DNA of 64,000 nt from Rhodocyclaceae bacterium. GTDB taxonomy: Bacteria > Pseudomonadota > Gammaproteobacteria > Burkholderiales > Rhodocyclaceae. Both the position numbers and the translations under genes were made by a program. Location of the stretch: positions 1 to 64,000 of the forward strand of contig JAQTNK010000020.1 of NCBI GenBank assembly GCA_028713915.1, given 5' to 3'. This document shows positions 28,437-37,673 of this stretch, piece after piece. Each line of letters opens with the position of its first letter. The stretch's first letter is position 1. The notes beneath the pieces are model-generated. The model was not told the DNA's origin. It saw nothing but the letters and a program-made list of their open reading frames with translations, and made no database searches.

Positions 28437-28724
28437 TCAAGCAGGCTTGACGACGATCTCGCCGCCCAGCACCTGCGCCTGGCAGGCGAGGCGGTGATGG
28501 CGCGGCGCCAGGTTATCCTTGAGCACCTGGTCTTCGAGCACCGAGGACGCGGCGAGATTCTCGTCGCCGGAAACGACGTTGGTCAGGCAAGTGCAGCAGT
28601 CGCCTTCGCGGCAGCCGTAGGTGATGCCGGCGCCGACTTTTTCCGAAACCTCGATCAGGCGCGTGCCGGCCGGCACCGAGACGGTGACGCCGACATCGGC
28701 GAAAGTGACTCTTGCTTTGGTCAT
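28437..28724 (-). CDS. plant-type [2Fe-2S] ferredoxin in the nifB operon
   Basis: 95 aa. Cluster motif YGCREGDCCTCLTNVVSG (C-x4-C-x2-C) with the fourth Cys in HHRLACQAQ. GAGGAT precedes the ATG. Plant-type ferredoxins near nifB/draG are common in proteobacterial diazotrophs; it may carry electrons for NifB or nitrogenase. 9 bp downstream of nifO. Confidence 0.9.
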   Translation of the reverse strand: MTKARVTFADVGVTVSVPAGTRLIEVSEKVGAGITYGCREGDCCTCLTNVVSGDENLAASSVLEDQVLKDNLAPRHHRLACQAQVLGGEIVVKPA

Positions 28725-28733
28725 GACAAATCC

Positions 28734-29198
28734 TCAGTGATGGCAGCGTTCGATGCCGTCGGGGCCATGGCCCTGGCAGCGATGCGGCCCGTCCGGATCC
28801 TCGGCGCCATGGCGGCACGCTTCAAGCTCGGCGCCGATCGGCGCAGCGGGCAGGCCGATCCAGGCGTCGATGGCCGCAGCATCGAAGCCGACGCGGCGCT
28901 CGCCGTCGACCTCGAGCAGCGGCCGGCGGATCAGCAGCGGATGTGCCTGCAGCAACGCCAGCGCCGTCGCCTCGTCGAAATCCTCGGGCACGATGTCGCC
29001 GCACTTCACGGCCGGCGAATTGCGATTGAACCACTGCGCGACGGGCAGCGGCTCGAAGAAGGACAGCAGCCCCATGCGCGTCCACGGCGTCCGCAGCAAG
29101 TCCTTGGCCACGACGGTGTGGCCGGCCGCCTGCAGCAATGCCTTCTGGCGCGCATTGCCGGAACAGCCCGGCTTTTCATAGAAGACGACGACAGCCAT
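28734..29198 (-). CDS. nifO: ArsC/Spx-family nitrogenase-associated protein NifO
   Basis: 154 aa. Thioredoxin-like ArsC fold: MAVVVFYEKPGCSGNARQKALLQAAGHTV, then LLRTPWTRMGLLSFF, DEATALALLQAHPLLIRRPLLEVDGERRVGFD. This is the nif-linked ArsC-like family (NifO) rather than arsenate reductase. The C-terminal tail has an unusual His/Cys cluster (CRHGAEDPDGPHRCQGHGPDGIERCHH) that could bind metal. 12 bp after the ferredoxin gene and 9 bp before the next. Confidence 0.85.
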   Translation of the reverse strand: MAVVVFYEKPGCSGNARQKALLQAAGHTVVAKDLLRTPWTRMGLLSFFEPLPVAQWFNRNSPAVKCGDIVPEDFDEATALALLQAHPLLIRRPLLEVDGERRVGFDAAAIDAWIGLPAAPIGAELEACRHGAEDPDGPHRCQGHGPDGIERCHH

Positions 29199-29210
29199 TG
29201 ACGGATTCTC

Positions 29211-29489
29211 CTAACGCGCGGCGATCTCCGCCTGGACCGCCGCCCAGCGCGCAGGCGGGATGCCGGTCAGCGAACCCGGCGGGTTCATCGCTTCGTTCCA
29301 CTCATTGACGATGGCGCCCTCGATCGGACAGATCGCCACGCATTGCGGAGCGGCGAAGTCGCCGAGGCATTCGGTGCATTTCTCGTCATCGACGAGAAAG
29401 TGCGGCTGCGCCGCGACGATGGCATTGTTCGGGCACAGCGGTGCGCAGGCCCAGCAATTGACGCAGGACTCGACGATTTCAACAGCCAT
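29211..29489 (-). CDS. fdxN: 2[4Fe-4S] ferredoxin adjacent to nifB
   Basis: 92 aa. Motifs CVNCWACAPLCPNNA and CTECLGDFAAPQCVAICP; the longer second spacing is typical of FdxN. A C-terminal extension of about 30 residues (NEWNEAMNPPGSLTGIPPARWAAVQAEIAAR) is unusual. Starts 2 bp after nifB, so translation is probably coupled. FdxN supplies electrons for NifB-co formation in other diazotrophs; here the assignment rests on motif and position. Confidence 0.85.
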   Translation of the reverse strand: MAVEIVESCVNCWACAPLCPNNAIVAAQPHFLVDDEKCTECLGDFAAPQCVAICPIEGAIVNEWNEAMNPPGSLTGIPPARWAAVQAEIAAR

Positions 29490-29491
29490 GG

Positions 29492-31021
29492 CTATGCCCG
29501 CCTCTTCGCCGCCGTCGGCGCGTCCAGCTTGCCGGCCGCCAGCATTTCACGCCACACGGCCATGACGGCATCTTCGATGGCTTCTAGCGCATGCTCGCCA
29601 TTGGGCTTGATGCCGGCGGCTTCGAGCTGGCCCCAGGGCTCGAAGCCGATGCGCGCGCAGAGCACCGCCTCGCAGCCTTCGAGCGCACGGATGGTCCTGG
29701 CGAGCACCGTTTCGCCGTCGCCGCAGCCATCGTTGCCGGCGCAATAGAGATCGGTCTTGCGCGTGCCCACGAGCTTGGCACCGGCTGCCGCCGCCTCGTA
29801 AATCAGGAACTCGCGAGCATGGCCGAAGTGCTCGTTGATGACGCCGCCGCCCTTGCTCGCCACGGCCATCAGCGCGGCGCGCCCCGGCGCCGCCTGCGCG
29901 GGCCGCTGCAGCGTGATCACCTGCGGCACAGCGGGCGCACCGTGCGCCGAGTCCGCGCCATGCCGCGCCGCGCGCTTGGCTTCGAGTTCCGCGGCAACCT
30001 TGGCGCGCAAGGCGAGACGCCGCGCCATCGCCGCTTCGTGGTCGATCTCCATCGCCGCCACCTTGTCCATCGTGAATTCGGCGCCGCGATCCTCGCCTAG
30101 CAGGCCGACCGCATCGGCGCGGCACTGGCGGCAGTGGCGCATCATGTTCATGTCGCCTGCGCAGGCGTCCTGCAAGGCCTTCAGCTCGGCGGCGGTTGGG
30201 CTGCGCTGGCCCATGACGCCGTAGAAGGTGCCGTGCTCGGCTTCGGCGATCAGCGGCATGACGTTGTGCAGGAAGGCGCCTTTGGCCTTGACGATGCGCG
30301 ACACTTCCTGGAGGTGGCGGTCATTGACGCCGGGGATCATCACCGAATTCACCTTGACCAGGATGCCGCGCGCCACCAGCATCTCGAGGCCCCGCTGCTG
30401 CTGCTCGATGAGGATGGCGGCCGCCTCGCGGCCGTGGATGCGCTTGTTCTCCCAGAAGATCCAGGGATAGATCTTGGCGCCGACGTCCGGGTCTATGCAG
30501 TTGATGGTGATGGTGACGTGATCGATGTTGTGCTTTGCCAGTTCCTCGACGCAAGCGGGCAGTGCCAGGCCGTTGGTCGATACGCAGAGCTTGAGGTCGG
30601 GCGCCTTCTCGGCCAGCATGCGGAACGTGGCGAAAGTACGCGCCGGATTGGCGAGCGGATCGCCCGGCCCGGCGATGCCCAGCACCGACATCTGCGGGAT
30701 CGCCGCCGCCACCGCCAGCGTCTTCATCACCGCCTGTTCGGGCGTCAGCAGTTCGGACACGACGCCGGGGCGCGACTCGTTGGCGCAATCGTACTTGCGG
30801 TTGCAATAGTGGCACTGGATGTTGCAGGCCGGCGCCACGGCGGCGTGCATGCGCGCGAAGTGGTGGTGCGCCTCTTCCGAATAGCAAGGATGGTCCTGCA
30901 CCCTGCGGCGAATCTCGTCCGGCAGGCCGCTGAGCTGGCTGGCCGCCGAGCCGCAGCTGGCGGCGCTGCATCCGCCTGTTGGCGCCGGGGCGGCGGGTTT
31001 GACAATCACGGGGAGGTCCAC
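29492..31021 (-). CDS. nifB: FeMo-cofactor biosynthesis radical SAM protein NifB
   Basis: 509 aa from a GTG at 31021 (MDLPVIVKPAAPAPTGGCSAASCG). The ORF-track TTG at 31060 lies inside the -12 box of the promoter, so it cannot be in the mRNA; GGAG lies 7 bp before the GTG. SAM cluster motif CNIQCHYC, then GIAGPGDPLANPARTFATF. A C-terminal NifX-like domain begins near ALMAVASKGGGVINEHFGHAREFLIYEAAAAG. It makes NifB-co, the precursor of all nitrogenase cofactors. Confidence 0.96.
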   Translation of the reverse strand: MDLPVIVKPAAPAPTGGCSAASCGSAASQLSGLPDEIRRRVQDHPCYSEEAHHHFARMHAAVAPACNIQCHYCNRKYDCANESRPGVVSELLTPEQAVMKTLAVAAAIPQMSVLGIAGPGDPLANPARTFATFRMLAEKAPDLKLCVSTNGLALPACVEELAKHNIDHVTITINCIDPDVGAKIYPWIFWENKRIHGREAAAILIEQQQRGLEMLVARGILVKVNSVMIPGVNDRHLQEVSRIVKAKGAFLHNVMPLIAEAEHGTFYGVMGQRSPTAAELKALQDACAGDMNMMRHCRQCRADAVGLLGEDRGAEFTMDKVAAMEIDHEAAMARRLALRAKVAAELEAKRAARHGADSAHGAPAVPQVITLQRPAQAAPGRAALMAVASKGGGVINEHFGHAREFLIYEAAAAGAKLVGTRKTDLYCAGNDGCGDGETVLARTIRALEGCEAVLCARIGFEPWGQLEAAGIKPNGEHALEAIEDAVMAVWREMLAAGKLDAPTAAKRRA

Positions 31022-31055
31022 GGTGTTCTCCGCGAAGTGGATTTGCTCCTCTTTC

Positions 31056-31071
31056 AGCAACGGCCGTGCCA
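31056..31071 (-). promoter_or_regulatory. sigma-54 promoter of nifB operon
   Basis: TGGCACGGCCGTTGCT on the minus strand: perfect TGGCACG and TTGCT, GG-N10-GC. Predicted start near 31045, which places the TTG at 31060 upstream of the transcript and supports the GTG start of nifB. Confidence 0.9.
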
Positions 31072-31134
31072 GTGCGCGTTACTCGGCCTAAGCCGTTGAA
31101 ACCAATCGCCCTACCGAGAATCCAGCAGGGGTCG

Positions 31135-31150
31135 TGTCGCAAATCGCACA
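31135..31150. promoter_or_regulatory. NifA upstream activator site for nifB
   Basis: TGT-CGCAAATCGC-ACA centred 85 bp upstream of the -12 GC of the nifB promoter. On the other side lies the divergent CZB chemoreceptor gene, for which I found no sigma-54 element. Confidence 0.75.
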
Positions 31151-31282
31151 GTGCGGCGGCGGCGCGATGTGATGAAGGCGACAGCGCTTGTCATGTCGTT
31201 CCCAGATCGATGTCTGCTGCCCTATGAATATCCAGACACGATACTATTCGCACCTGATTCGTCAGCTAGCGGGGAGACTCTG

Positions 31283-32389
31283 ATGTTTGGTACCACAAAG
31301 CTCAGGCAGCAAGTCAGCGACCTCGAATCGAAAATCTCGCAATTGGAGGCGGAGCGCACGACGGAACGGCAGCGATGGGAAGCCGAGCGCTCCGAGCTCG
31401 ACAATTCCCTGCAAGCCGAACGCCGACGCCTGCAATATCATGCCGGCCTGTTTGCAAATGAGATCGTCTTTGGCCAGACGATGCTTGATGTACAGAAATC
31501 CATGATGCTGCTTGCCACCTCGATGAAGCGCGAGGCCGAGGCGGCCGACACAGCGCTGACCACAACCAGCGAAAATTCGTCGGCGCTGGAGACGGTGGTG
31601 TCGAACGTGCATGAAATGGCGAACAAGACGAAGGCCGTCGCCAACACGGTAGATGTGCTCAACCAGCAGGCGACCCAGATTGGCGGCATCGTCAATCTCA
31701 TCAAGGAAATCGCCGATCAGACCAATCTTCTCGCCCTCAACGCAGCCATCGAGGCTGCTCGTGCCGGCGAGCAGGGCCGCGGCTTCGCGGTCGTCGCCGA
31801 TGAGGTTCGCAAACTCGCCGAGCGCACGACTGCGGCGACATCCGAAATCGGTACGCTGGTCAATTCAATCCGGCAGGAAGCGGTCAAAGCGAAAGTTTCA
31901 ACCGAGATAAGTCCGGAGCAGTCGGCGAAATATGAAGGCGATGCCGACCTGGCACATTCCAAAATGCACGGCATGCGGGCGATATCGGAGCAGGCGCGCC
32001 TGACCATTCGTGGCACCGCATTGCGGACCTTCGTCGAACTGGCCAAGCTCGACCACCTGATCTTCAAGATGGAAGTCTATAAGGTGCTGATGGGCGTTTC
32101 GGAAAAGAGCGGTTCCGACTTCGCGAGCCACACGGGCTGCCGCCTCGGCAAGTGGTACTACGAGGGCGACGGCAAGGATTGCTTCTCGCGTCTGCCGGCC
32201 TACAAGCAGATCGAAGATCCGCACAAGGACGTTCATGCGAACGGCCGCTCGGCTGTCGACTGCTATGCCGCCGGCAACTTCGATGCTGCCGTCGATCATC
32301 TCGGAAAAATGGAGCAAGCCAGCGGCGTCGTCTTGCAGCACCTCGAAACGCTTGCCCAGCAAGGCGAAAGCAACGGCTGCGTCGTCTAG
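31283..32389 (+). CDS. soluble chemoreceptor with C-terminal CZB zinc-binding domain
   Basis: 368 aa, start [10 protein letters not shown] with GGGGAG 6 bp upstream. No membrane helix. Residues about 5-60 are a coiled coil ([33 protein letters not shown]). The MCP signalling tip has [41 protein letters not shown]. The C-terminal CZB domain has [27 protein letters not shown] and PHKDVHANG, the usual His/Cys zinc ligands. Probably a cytoplasmic sensor of zinc or oxidants feeding chemotaxis or cyclic-di-GMP control. Divergent from nifB. Confidence 0.9.
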   Translation: MFGTTKLRQQVSDLESKISQLEAERTTERQRWEAERSELDNSLQAERRRLQYHAGLFANEIVFGQTMLDVQKSMMLLATSMKREAEAADTALTTTSENSSALETVVSNVHEMANKTKAVANTVDVLNQQATQIGGIVNLIKEIADQTNLLALNAAIEAARAGEQGRGFAVVADEVRKLAERTTAATSEIGTLVNSIRQEAVKAKVSTEISPEQSAKYEGDADLAHSKMHGMRAISEQARLTIRGTALRTFVELAKLDHLIFKMEVYKVLMGVSEKSGSDFASHTGCRLGKWYYEGDGKDCFSRLPAYKQIEDPHKDVHANGRSAVDCYAAGNFDAAVDHLGKMEQASGVVLQHLETLAQQGESNGCVV

Positions 32390-32503
32390 CGGCAGACGGC
32401 CGAGCGCCGGCAGCGTCCCGCATCAGGCAAGCGTTTGAAAAGCGGATGCCGACGCTCGCCGCGTGCGCTTGCCGGCGTCGCGCCCGAGCCCATCCGACCT
32501 GCT

Positions 32504-33412
32504 TCAGCGGGTCCCGGTGGTTCCCGTCGTTCCGGTGGTTCCGGGGGTCGTCGACGATGACGTCGAGGGCGACGACGACGAGGCCGATGCGGCGAGCGCC
32601 GCAGCCGCCAGGGCTCCGGCTGAAATTGCCGCCGCGCTGATGCCGCCGGCCGCCGCGGCGCCTGCCCCGGCTGCGCCAGCGCCGCCCGCTCCCGCGCCGC
32701 CCGCGCCGCCTCCCGGACCGGCACCCGGCGTGCCATCGATGCCCGCACCGCCGCTGCCCGAGCTTGACGTGCCGGCCGCGGAGCCCGCAGCGAGGCCGAC
32801 GTTGCTCAGCTGCGCAAACGTCGTGACCACGGTGCCGGGCAGCGCCGTCGCCGGAATCGCCGCGGCGAGCGCGGTGCTGGAAGCGACCATGCCCGTGGCC
32901 CCGGCAGCGAACGTGACGGTGCCGGCCGCATTGGCCGCCGCGATACTGCCGCTGGTGACGGATACGTACATGTTGTTTGCCAGGGCGGCCATGAAGTCGG
33001 TGCCGCGGATGCCGATCGTGGCCTGCGGCGCGCGCAGCGCAAAATTCTGGTGGTTGCGTTCACCGATGAGGCCGGTGATGGAGCGCAGCGCGCCCTTCAA
33101 CAGCGAAAACACGATATTTCCCGCTTCGGGCTTGGCCGCCTCGAATCGATATTCCTCGACGCGGAACTCGGTGTTCTCGGCAAGAACCATGGTGTGGCCG
33201 TCATCGAATCGCAATACCAGCAGCGATCCCCTCCCCGTCTTGACGGTGGCGCCATCGTCTATCGGCTGGTGGGTCGTCAGCGGGACGACCTTGCCGTCCC
33301 GCGCCTGGACTTCCGCATTTCCGGATATCGATTCCACCGTGCCGGCAGCCAGGGCCACGGAAGCCAGGAAAGCCATTGCGACTGCAGCCAGCGTACGTGC
33401 GTATGAACCCAT
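32504..33412 (-). CDS. secreted FecR-domain protein with low-complexity tail
   Basis: 302 aa, start MGSYARTLAA with AGGGAG upstream and a signal peptide ending near ALAAG. The FecR-like beta domain spans about residues 25-140 (VQARDGKVVPLTTHQPIDDGATVKTGRGSLLVLRFDDGHTMVLAENTEFRVEEY, TIGIRGTDFMA). The last 100 residues are Gly/Ala/Ser/Thr repeats (GAGPGGGAGGAGAGGAG; TTGTTGTTGTR). Likely a periplasmic or surface protein; the tail may be a flexible linker or an expanded repeat. No adjacent ECF sigma factor or TonB receptor. Confidence 0.8.
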   Translation of the reverse strand: MGSYARTLAAVAMAFLASVALAAGTVESISGNAEVQARDGKVVPLTTHQPIDDGATVKTGRGSLLVLRFDDGHTMVLAENTEFRVEEYRFEAAKPEAGNIVFSLLKGALRSITGLIGERNHQNFALRAPQATIGIRGTDFMAALANNMYVSVTSGSIAAANAAGTVTFAAGATGMVASSTALAAAIPATALPGTVVTTFAQLSNVGLAAGSAAGTSSSGSGGAGIDGTPGAGPGGGAGGAGAGGAGAAGAGAAAAGGISAAAISAGALAAAALAASASSSSPSTSSSTTPGTTGTTGTTGTR

Positions 33413-33536
33413 CTCGATCTCCCTGTCGATCGACGCCTGCCGACCCAACGCGGCGAAGCGATAGTTCCCATTCCGCCGCCTATCGCAATCATGGCGCAAA
33501 TATCACTTCTGCGTACCGACGCCATGCGAAATTATT

Positions 33537-34181
33537 TCACTCGACCGCGCCCTCATCTCTCAAGTACTTGACGACGTCGGCATGCCCATTTTTTTCCGCC
33601 AGGACGAGCGCCGTTTGGCCGTCGTAATCCTCCATGTCCATGTCGGCATCGCCATCGACCAGCATCTTGACGACCTCCAGGTATCCCGCGCTGGCGGCAA
33701 GCATCAAGGCAGTCTGTCCGTTCGGCGCCTGCGCATCGAGATCCGCCTTGCGCTCGATCAGCAGGCGCACGATGCCGGCATGCCCCGCAAACGCCGCGTA
33801 TTGCAGGGCATTCCAGCCTTTGGCGTGGATATCGGCGCCGGCGTCGAGCAGGCGCCGCACGATCGCCGTATGCCCTTGCAGGGCGGCGACCATGACCGCA
33901 GAGTCGCCAAATTTGTTCTTCGTCCGCAGGTTGACGCGGTTGTTCAACAGGAACTCCAGCAATTCGCCGTTGCCGTTGCGCGCAGCAATGATCGCCAACG
34001 TGTCACCCGTTCGATCCGCCGTATTCACGTCCATGCCGCGCCTGAGCAGATCGATGACCTTGGCGGTATCGTTCTGGTTGGCGGCGATCAGGATGTCGTC
34101 GTAAATTCCGGCGCCGGCGGGCAGCGCCAGCGCCATGAAGAGGGCCATACACAGACGGCGCAGCCAAATCGAATCAGGCAT
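33537..34181 (-). CDS. exported ankyrin-repeat protein
   Basis: 214 aa. Signal peptide MPDSIWLRRLCMALFMALALPAGAG, then five to six ankyrin repeats (GDTLAIIAARNGNGELLEFLLNN, GDSAVMVAALQGHTAIVRRLLDAGADI, NGQTALMLAASAGYLEVVKMLVDGDADMDMED). Presumably a periplasmic binding scaffold. Overlaps the tatD stop by 8 bp, so it ends the mltG-tmk-holB-tatD operon. Confidence 0.85.
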   Translation of the reverse strand: MPDSIWLRRLCMALFMALALPAGAGIYDDILIAANQNDTAKVIDLLRRGMDVNTADRTGDTLAIIAARNGNGELLEFLLNNRVNLRTKNKFGDSAVMVAALQGHTAIVRRLLDAGADIHAKGWNALQYAAFAGHAGIVRLLIERKADLDAQAPNGQTALMLAASAGYLEVVKMLVDGDADMDMEDYDGQTALVLAEKNGHADVVKYLRDEGAVE

Positions 34182-34962
34182 GAGACGGTGACGCCGCAGG
34201 GAAGAGGCGAAAGAAATTCGCGGTGGTGGCGGCCGCGATGTCGTCGAAACTCAAATTCCTCAGCCGCGCGAGTTCTTCGGCGACATGACGGACGTAAGAC
34301 GGCTCGTTGGTCTTGCCGCGGTGCGGTACGGGCGCCAGGTATGGGGAATCGGTCTCCACCAGCAGGCGATCCAGGGGAACGGTGCGGGCGACTTCCTTGA
34401 GCACCGTCGCATTCTTGAAGGTGACGATGCCGGAAACCGAGATGAAGAAACCCAGGTCCAGGGCCTGACGTGCCGTTTCCATATCCTCGGTAAAACAGTG
34501 GAACACCCCGCCCACTGCCTCCGCCCGCTCCTCGCGCAGGACGCGCAAGGTGTCGGCAGCGGCAGCGCGGGTATGAATAATCAAGGGCTTGCCGGCGCGG
34601 CGGGCGGCTGCGATATGGACGCGAAAGCGCCGCCGCTGCCATTCGAGGTCGCCTTGCAAGCGGTAATAGTCGAGCCCGGTCTCGCCGATGGCGACGACCT
34701 TGGGGTCGGCGGCCAAGCTGACCAGGGCATCTTCATCCGCTTCAGCGCCCTCTTCGACGTCGGGGTGCACGCCGACGGCCGCGAACAGGTTGCCGTGCGC
34801 ATGGGCAAGCGCGAGGACCGCCGGCAGGCGCTCCAGCGTCACACCCGCGCAGAGCGCCCAGCCGACTCCGTTTGCGGCCATCCGCTCGAGGACATGCGGG
34901 ATGCTCGCCGCCAGTTCCGGGAAATCGAGGTGGCAATGGGAATCGACCAGCAGCGCGCTCAT
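34174..34962 (-). CDS. TatD-family metal-dependent DNase
   Basis: 262 aa. Metal ligands in DSHCHLD (HxH near N-terminus), AIGETGLDYYR, PLIIHTRAAAADT, GVFHCFT and LLVETDSPYLAPVPHRGKTNEPSYV. All are standard for TatD/YcfH nucleases. Start ATG overlaps the holB stop by ATGA. Probable role in DNA 3' processing. Confidence 0.93.
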   Translation of the reverse strand: MSALLVDSHCHLDFPELAASIPHVLERMAANGVGWALCAGVTLERLPAVLALAHAHGNLFAAVGVHPDVEEGAEADEDALVSLAADPKVVAIGETGLDYYRLQGDLEWQRRRFRVHIAAARRAGKPLIIHTRAAAADTLRVLREERAEAVGGVFHCFTEDMETARQALDLGFFISVSGIVTFKNATVLKEVARTVPLDRLLVETDSPYLAPVPHRGKTNEPSYVRHVAEELARLRNLSFDDIAAATTANFFRLFPAASPSHA

Positions 34963-36008
34963 GGCCGAGCCGGCGCGATGGCGCGCAAATAGCGGGCCGC
35001 GATGTCATCGAGGAACAGGCGCGGATTCAACGGATGGGAGGCCAGCGCGCGAGCCCTGAGCAGTTCGCCGTAATAGCCGAGGATGTTGCCGGCATCGGCA
35101 CGCGCGGCGATGGCTTCCGCCTGCCGCTCGCGGCCTTCGAAGAACCGCAGGCGTCCGGTCATCGCCAGAAACGCCAGGTCGAACAGCCCTTTTTGCACCA
35201 TCGCCACGATATCTTCCATCTTGAAGCCGCCGTCCTTCTTCAGATGGGACTCCCAGCGGCCAGCCAGCGCAAGGAAGTCGCCGCCGTTGTCGAAGAGACT
35301 GGAAGCGACGTCTTCGAAGGCCTTCATGCGCCCTTTCTCGAATTCGTCGAGCGCGCGGATCGGCGCACCGCCGGTCATCGCCAACAGCGGAAGCGCTTTT
35401 TCGCCGCCCTGAGCGGCCAACCATTGCCGCGCTTCGGCGGCGCCGGGCCGCCCGAACATCAATGTGCGGCAACGGCTGCGGATAGTCGGCAACAGCCGCC
35501 TCCAACGATCAGATACCAAAACGAAACAAACACCTGCAGGTGGTTCCTCAAGTATCTTGAGAAGAGAATTCTCGGCCGAAGGATTCATCGCCTCGGCGGG
35601 TTCGAGCAGGATCACCCGCCGGTTGCTCAGGTGTCCACCGATATAGACGAAACTCTCGAGGGCGCGTATCTGCCCGATCAGGATCTGCGAACTGGCTTTC
35701 TTCTTGTCGGCGGCATCGGCGGCACCCTCGCCTTCGGCTTCAAGGGCCTCCGCTTCCGGAATCACATGGCGGAAATCGGGGTGGTTGCCGGCGGCGAAAA
35801 GACGACACGACGTACATTCGCCGCACGCGCAATCGGCGGCCTGACGCGGCGCTTCGCACAAGATGCGCTGCACCAACGCCGCGGCGAAATGGCTCTTGCC
35901 GACGCCGGCCGGCCCGGCAAGCAACAGCGCATGGGGCAGCCCCGCCGGCGCGTCCCAAAGCTGGCGCCATTCGTTACCATGCCACGATAAATATTTATTT
36001 ACAGACAC
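34959..36008 (-). CDS. holB: DNA polymerase III delta-prime subunit
   Basis: 349 aa. P-loop [24 protein letters not shown], zinc module [20 protein letters not shown], and the [30 protein letters not shown] helix of clamp-loader subunits. The start is a GTG (36008) overlapping the end of tmk by 14 bp; the ribosome site is weak. Clamp loader component, cytoplasmic. The tmk-holB pair is conserved in proteobacteria. Confidence 0.92.
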   Translation of the reverse strand: MSVNKYLSWHGNEWRQLWDAPAGLPHALLLAGPAGVGKSHFAAALVQRILCEAPRQAADCACGECTSCRLFAAGNHPDFRHVIPEAEALEAEGEGAADAADKKKASSQILIGQIRALESFVYIGGHLSNRRVILLEPAEAMNPSAENSLLKILEEPPAGVCFVLVSDRWRRLLPTIRSRCRTLMFGRPGAAEARQWLAAQGGEKALPLLAMTGGAPIRALDEFEKGRMKAFEDVASSLFDNGGDFLALAGRWESHLKKDGGFKMEDIVAMVQKGLFDLAFLAMTGRLRFFEGRERQAEAIAARADAGNILGYYGELLRARALASHPLNPRLFLDDIAARYLRAIAPARP

Positions 36009-36609
36009 TTATTGATATTTCTTCAAGTATTGCACTAATTTCCAAGACACTTCGGCTGCCATCGATCAGGCGGATTCTGCCGGGCGCCGCCCGGGCCCGC
36101 TCCAGGTAGGCCGCGCGAACGCGCTCGAAAAATTCGACCTTCTCCTGTTCAAAACGATCCAACTCCCGCCCCATGCTCTTGACCCGGCCGAGGGCTATTT
36201 CGGTCGGGACGTCGAACAGCAGCGTCAGGTCCGGATTCAAGCCGCCCTGCACCCAGGTTTCCAGGGTTTCGAGCTTATCCAGCGCCAAGCCCCGTCCGCC
36301 GCCCTGATAGGCGAAGCTCGCATCCGTGAAGCGGTCGCAGACGACCCAATCGCCGCGCTCAAGTGCCGGGACGATCACCCGCGCCAAGTGCTCGCGGCGG
36401 GCGGCGAACATCAGCAGGGCCTCCGTCTCCAGGTGCATCGGCTCGGCCAGCAACAGTTCGCGCAGCTTCTCGCCCAACGGCGTGCCGCCCGGCTCGCGCG
36501 TCTGGACGACTGTCTTGCCGTGGCGCTGCAGGAACTCGACCAAACGCGCCAGGTGCGTACTTTTCCCCGCGCCATCAAGGCCTTCCAACGTAATGAACTT
36601 GCCGCGCAT
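35995..36609 (-). CDS. tmk: thymidylate kinase
   Basis: 204 aa, start [23 protein letters not shown], 2 bp after mltG; the ORF-track start is 146 codons too early. P-loop [24 protein letters not shown] and the [15 protein letters not shown] motif identify Tmk. Phosphorylates dTMP to dTDP. Confidence 0.95.
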   Translation of the reverse strand: MRGKFITLEGLDGAGKSTHLARLVEFLQRHGKTVVQTREPGGTPLGEKLRELLLAEPMHLETEALLMFAARREHLARVIVPALERGDWVVCDRFTDASFAYQGGGRGLALDKLETLETWVQGGLNPDLTLLFDVPTEIALGRVKSMGRELDRFEQEKVEFFERVRAAYLERARAAPGRIRLIDGSRSVLEISAILEEISISVCK

Positions 36610-36611
36610 CG

Positions 36612-37610
36612 CTATCCTCCCCTGCGTTTCTGGTATTTCGCCACGGCCCGGTTGTGTTCGTCCAGGTTGCGCGAAAATTCGCTCGACCCGTCGCCGCGCG
36701 CGACGAAATAGTAAAAGTCGTTCGCCGGCGGATGCAGCGCCGCCTGGATCGATGCCAGGCCCGGCAGCGCAATGGGCGTGGGCGGCAATCCGGCCCGCGT
36801 GTAGGTATTGTAGGGCGTATCCGTAGTCAGGTCGTTCTTGCGGATGTTGCCATCGAACTTCTCGCCGATGCCGTAGATGACGGTCGGATCGGTTTGCAGC
36901 GGCATGCCCTTTTTCAGCCGATTGGCGAAAACCGCGGCAACTTTTCCGCGGTCGGCCGGCTGCCCGGTCTCCTTTTCGACGATCGAAGCCATGATCAGGG
37001 CCTCGTACGGCGTTGCGTAAGGCACCGTTTGGTCGCGGCCTCGCCATTCGGCGGCGAGCCTTGCCTGCATCGCAAGATAGGCGCGGCGCAGAATATGGAG
37101 GTCGCTCGACTGCTTGTCAAACAAATAAGTGTCAGGGAAGAACAGGCCCTCCGGGTAAGCCTCGCTGGCGCCGATGCGTTTCAGGACTTCGCCGTCCGAC
37201 AGGCCACGGCTGTCGTGGCTCAAGTCCGGCTGGGCATCGAGCGCCGCGCGGATCTGGCGGAAAGTCTTGCCTTCGACGAAGACGATCTCGGCTTGGGTGA
37301 CGTCGCCGCGCGTCAGCTTGTCGAGCAGTTGCAGCGGCGTGGTGCCTTGACTGATCTCATAACTGCCGGCCTTGATGTCCGCCGCCCGGCCCAGCAGCCG
37401 TCCAAGCAGGGTGAATTGCCACGGCGCAAAGCCCAAGCCGTCGTGCGCCATCTGGCGCGAAGCAGCACGCAGCGTCATGCCGGGCTGGATGCCGAATTCG
37501 AGCGGATTGGCCGCCAGCGGCAGCGGCGCGGTCGCAAACCAGGCCATCCAGCCGCAAAAACCGACGCCGCCGAGAAAAACCAGGGAAAAGAGTCGCTTGA
37601 AAAAACGCAT
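36612..37610 (-). CDS. mltG: endolytic transglycosylase MltG
   Basis: 332 aa. One N-terminal membrane helix ([24 protein letters not shown]), a LysM-like subdomain, then the catalytic YceG core: [24 protein letters not shown] (catalytic Glu) and [11 protein letters not shown]. Cleaves nascent peptidoglycan glycans at the membrane. First gene of the mltG-tmk-holB-tatD-ankyrin operon; divergent from ygfZ. Confidence 0.95.
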   Translation of the reverse strand: MRFFKRLFSLVFLGGVGFCGWMAWFATAPLPLAANPLEFGIQPGMTLRAASRQMAHDGLGFAPWQFTLLGRLLGRAADIKAGSYEISQGTTPLQLLDKLTRGDVTQAEIVFVEGKTFRQIRAALDAQPDLSHDSRGLSDGEVLKRIGASEAYPEGLFFPDTYLFDKQSSDLHILRRAYLAMQARLAAEWRGRDQTVPYATPYEALIMASIVEKETGQPADRGKVAAVFANRLKKGMPLQTDPTVIYGIGEKFDGNIRKNDLTTDTPYNTYTRAGLPPTPIALPGLASIQAALHPPANDFYYFVARGDGSSEFSRNLDEHNRAVAKYQKRRGG

Positions 37611-37673
37611 GGGGAGGAGCGAAAAGGCGAACGCTATAATAACCCAAGCTTACAACACCGCCGGAGACGCACG

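Noticed and set aside
31151-31282. Sigma-54 promoter for the CZB chemoreceptor sharing the nifB NifA site
   Set aside because: No GG-N10-GC element was found on the plus strand in this stretch.
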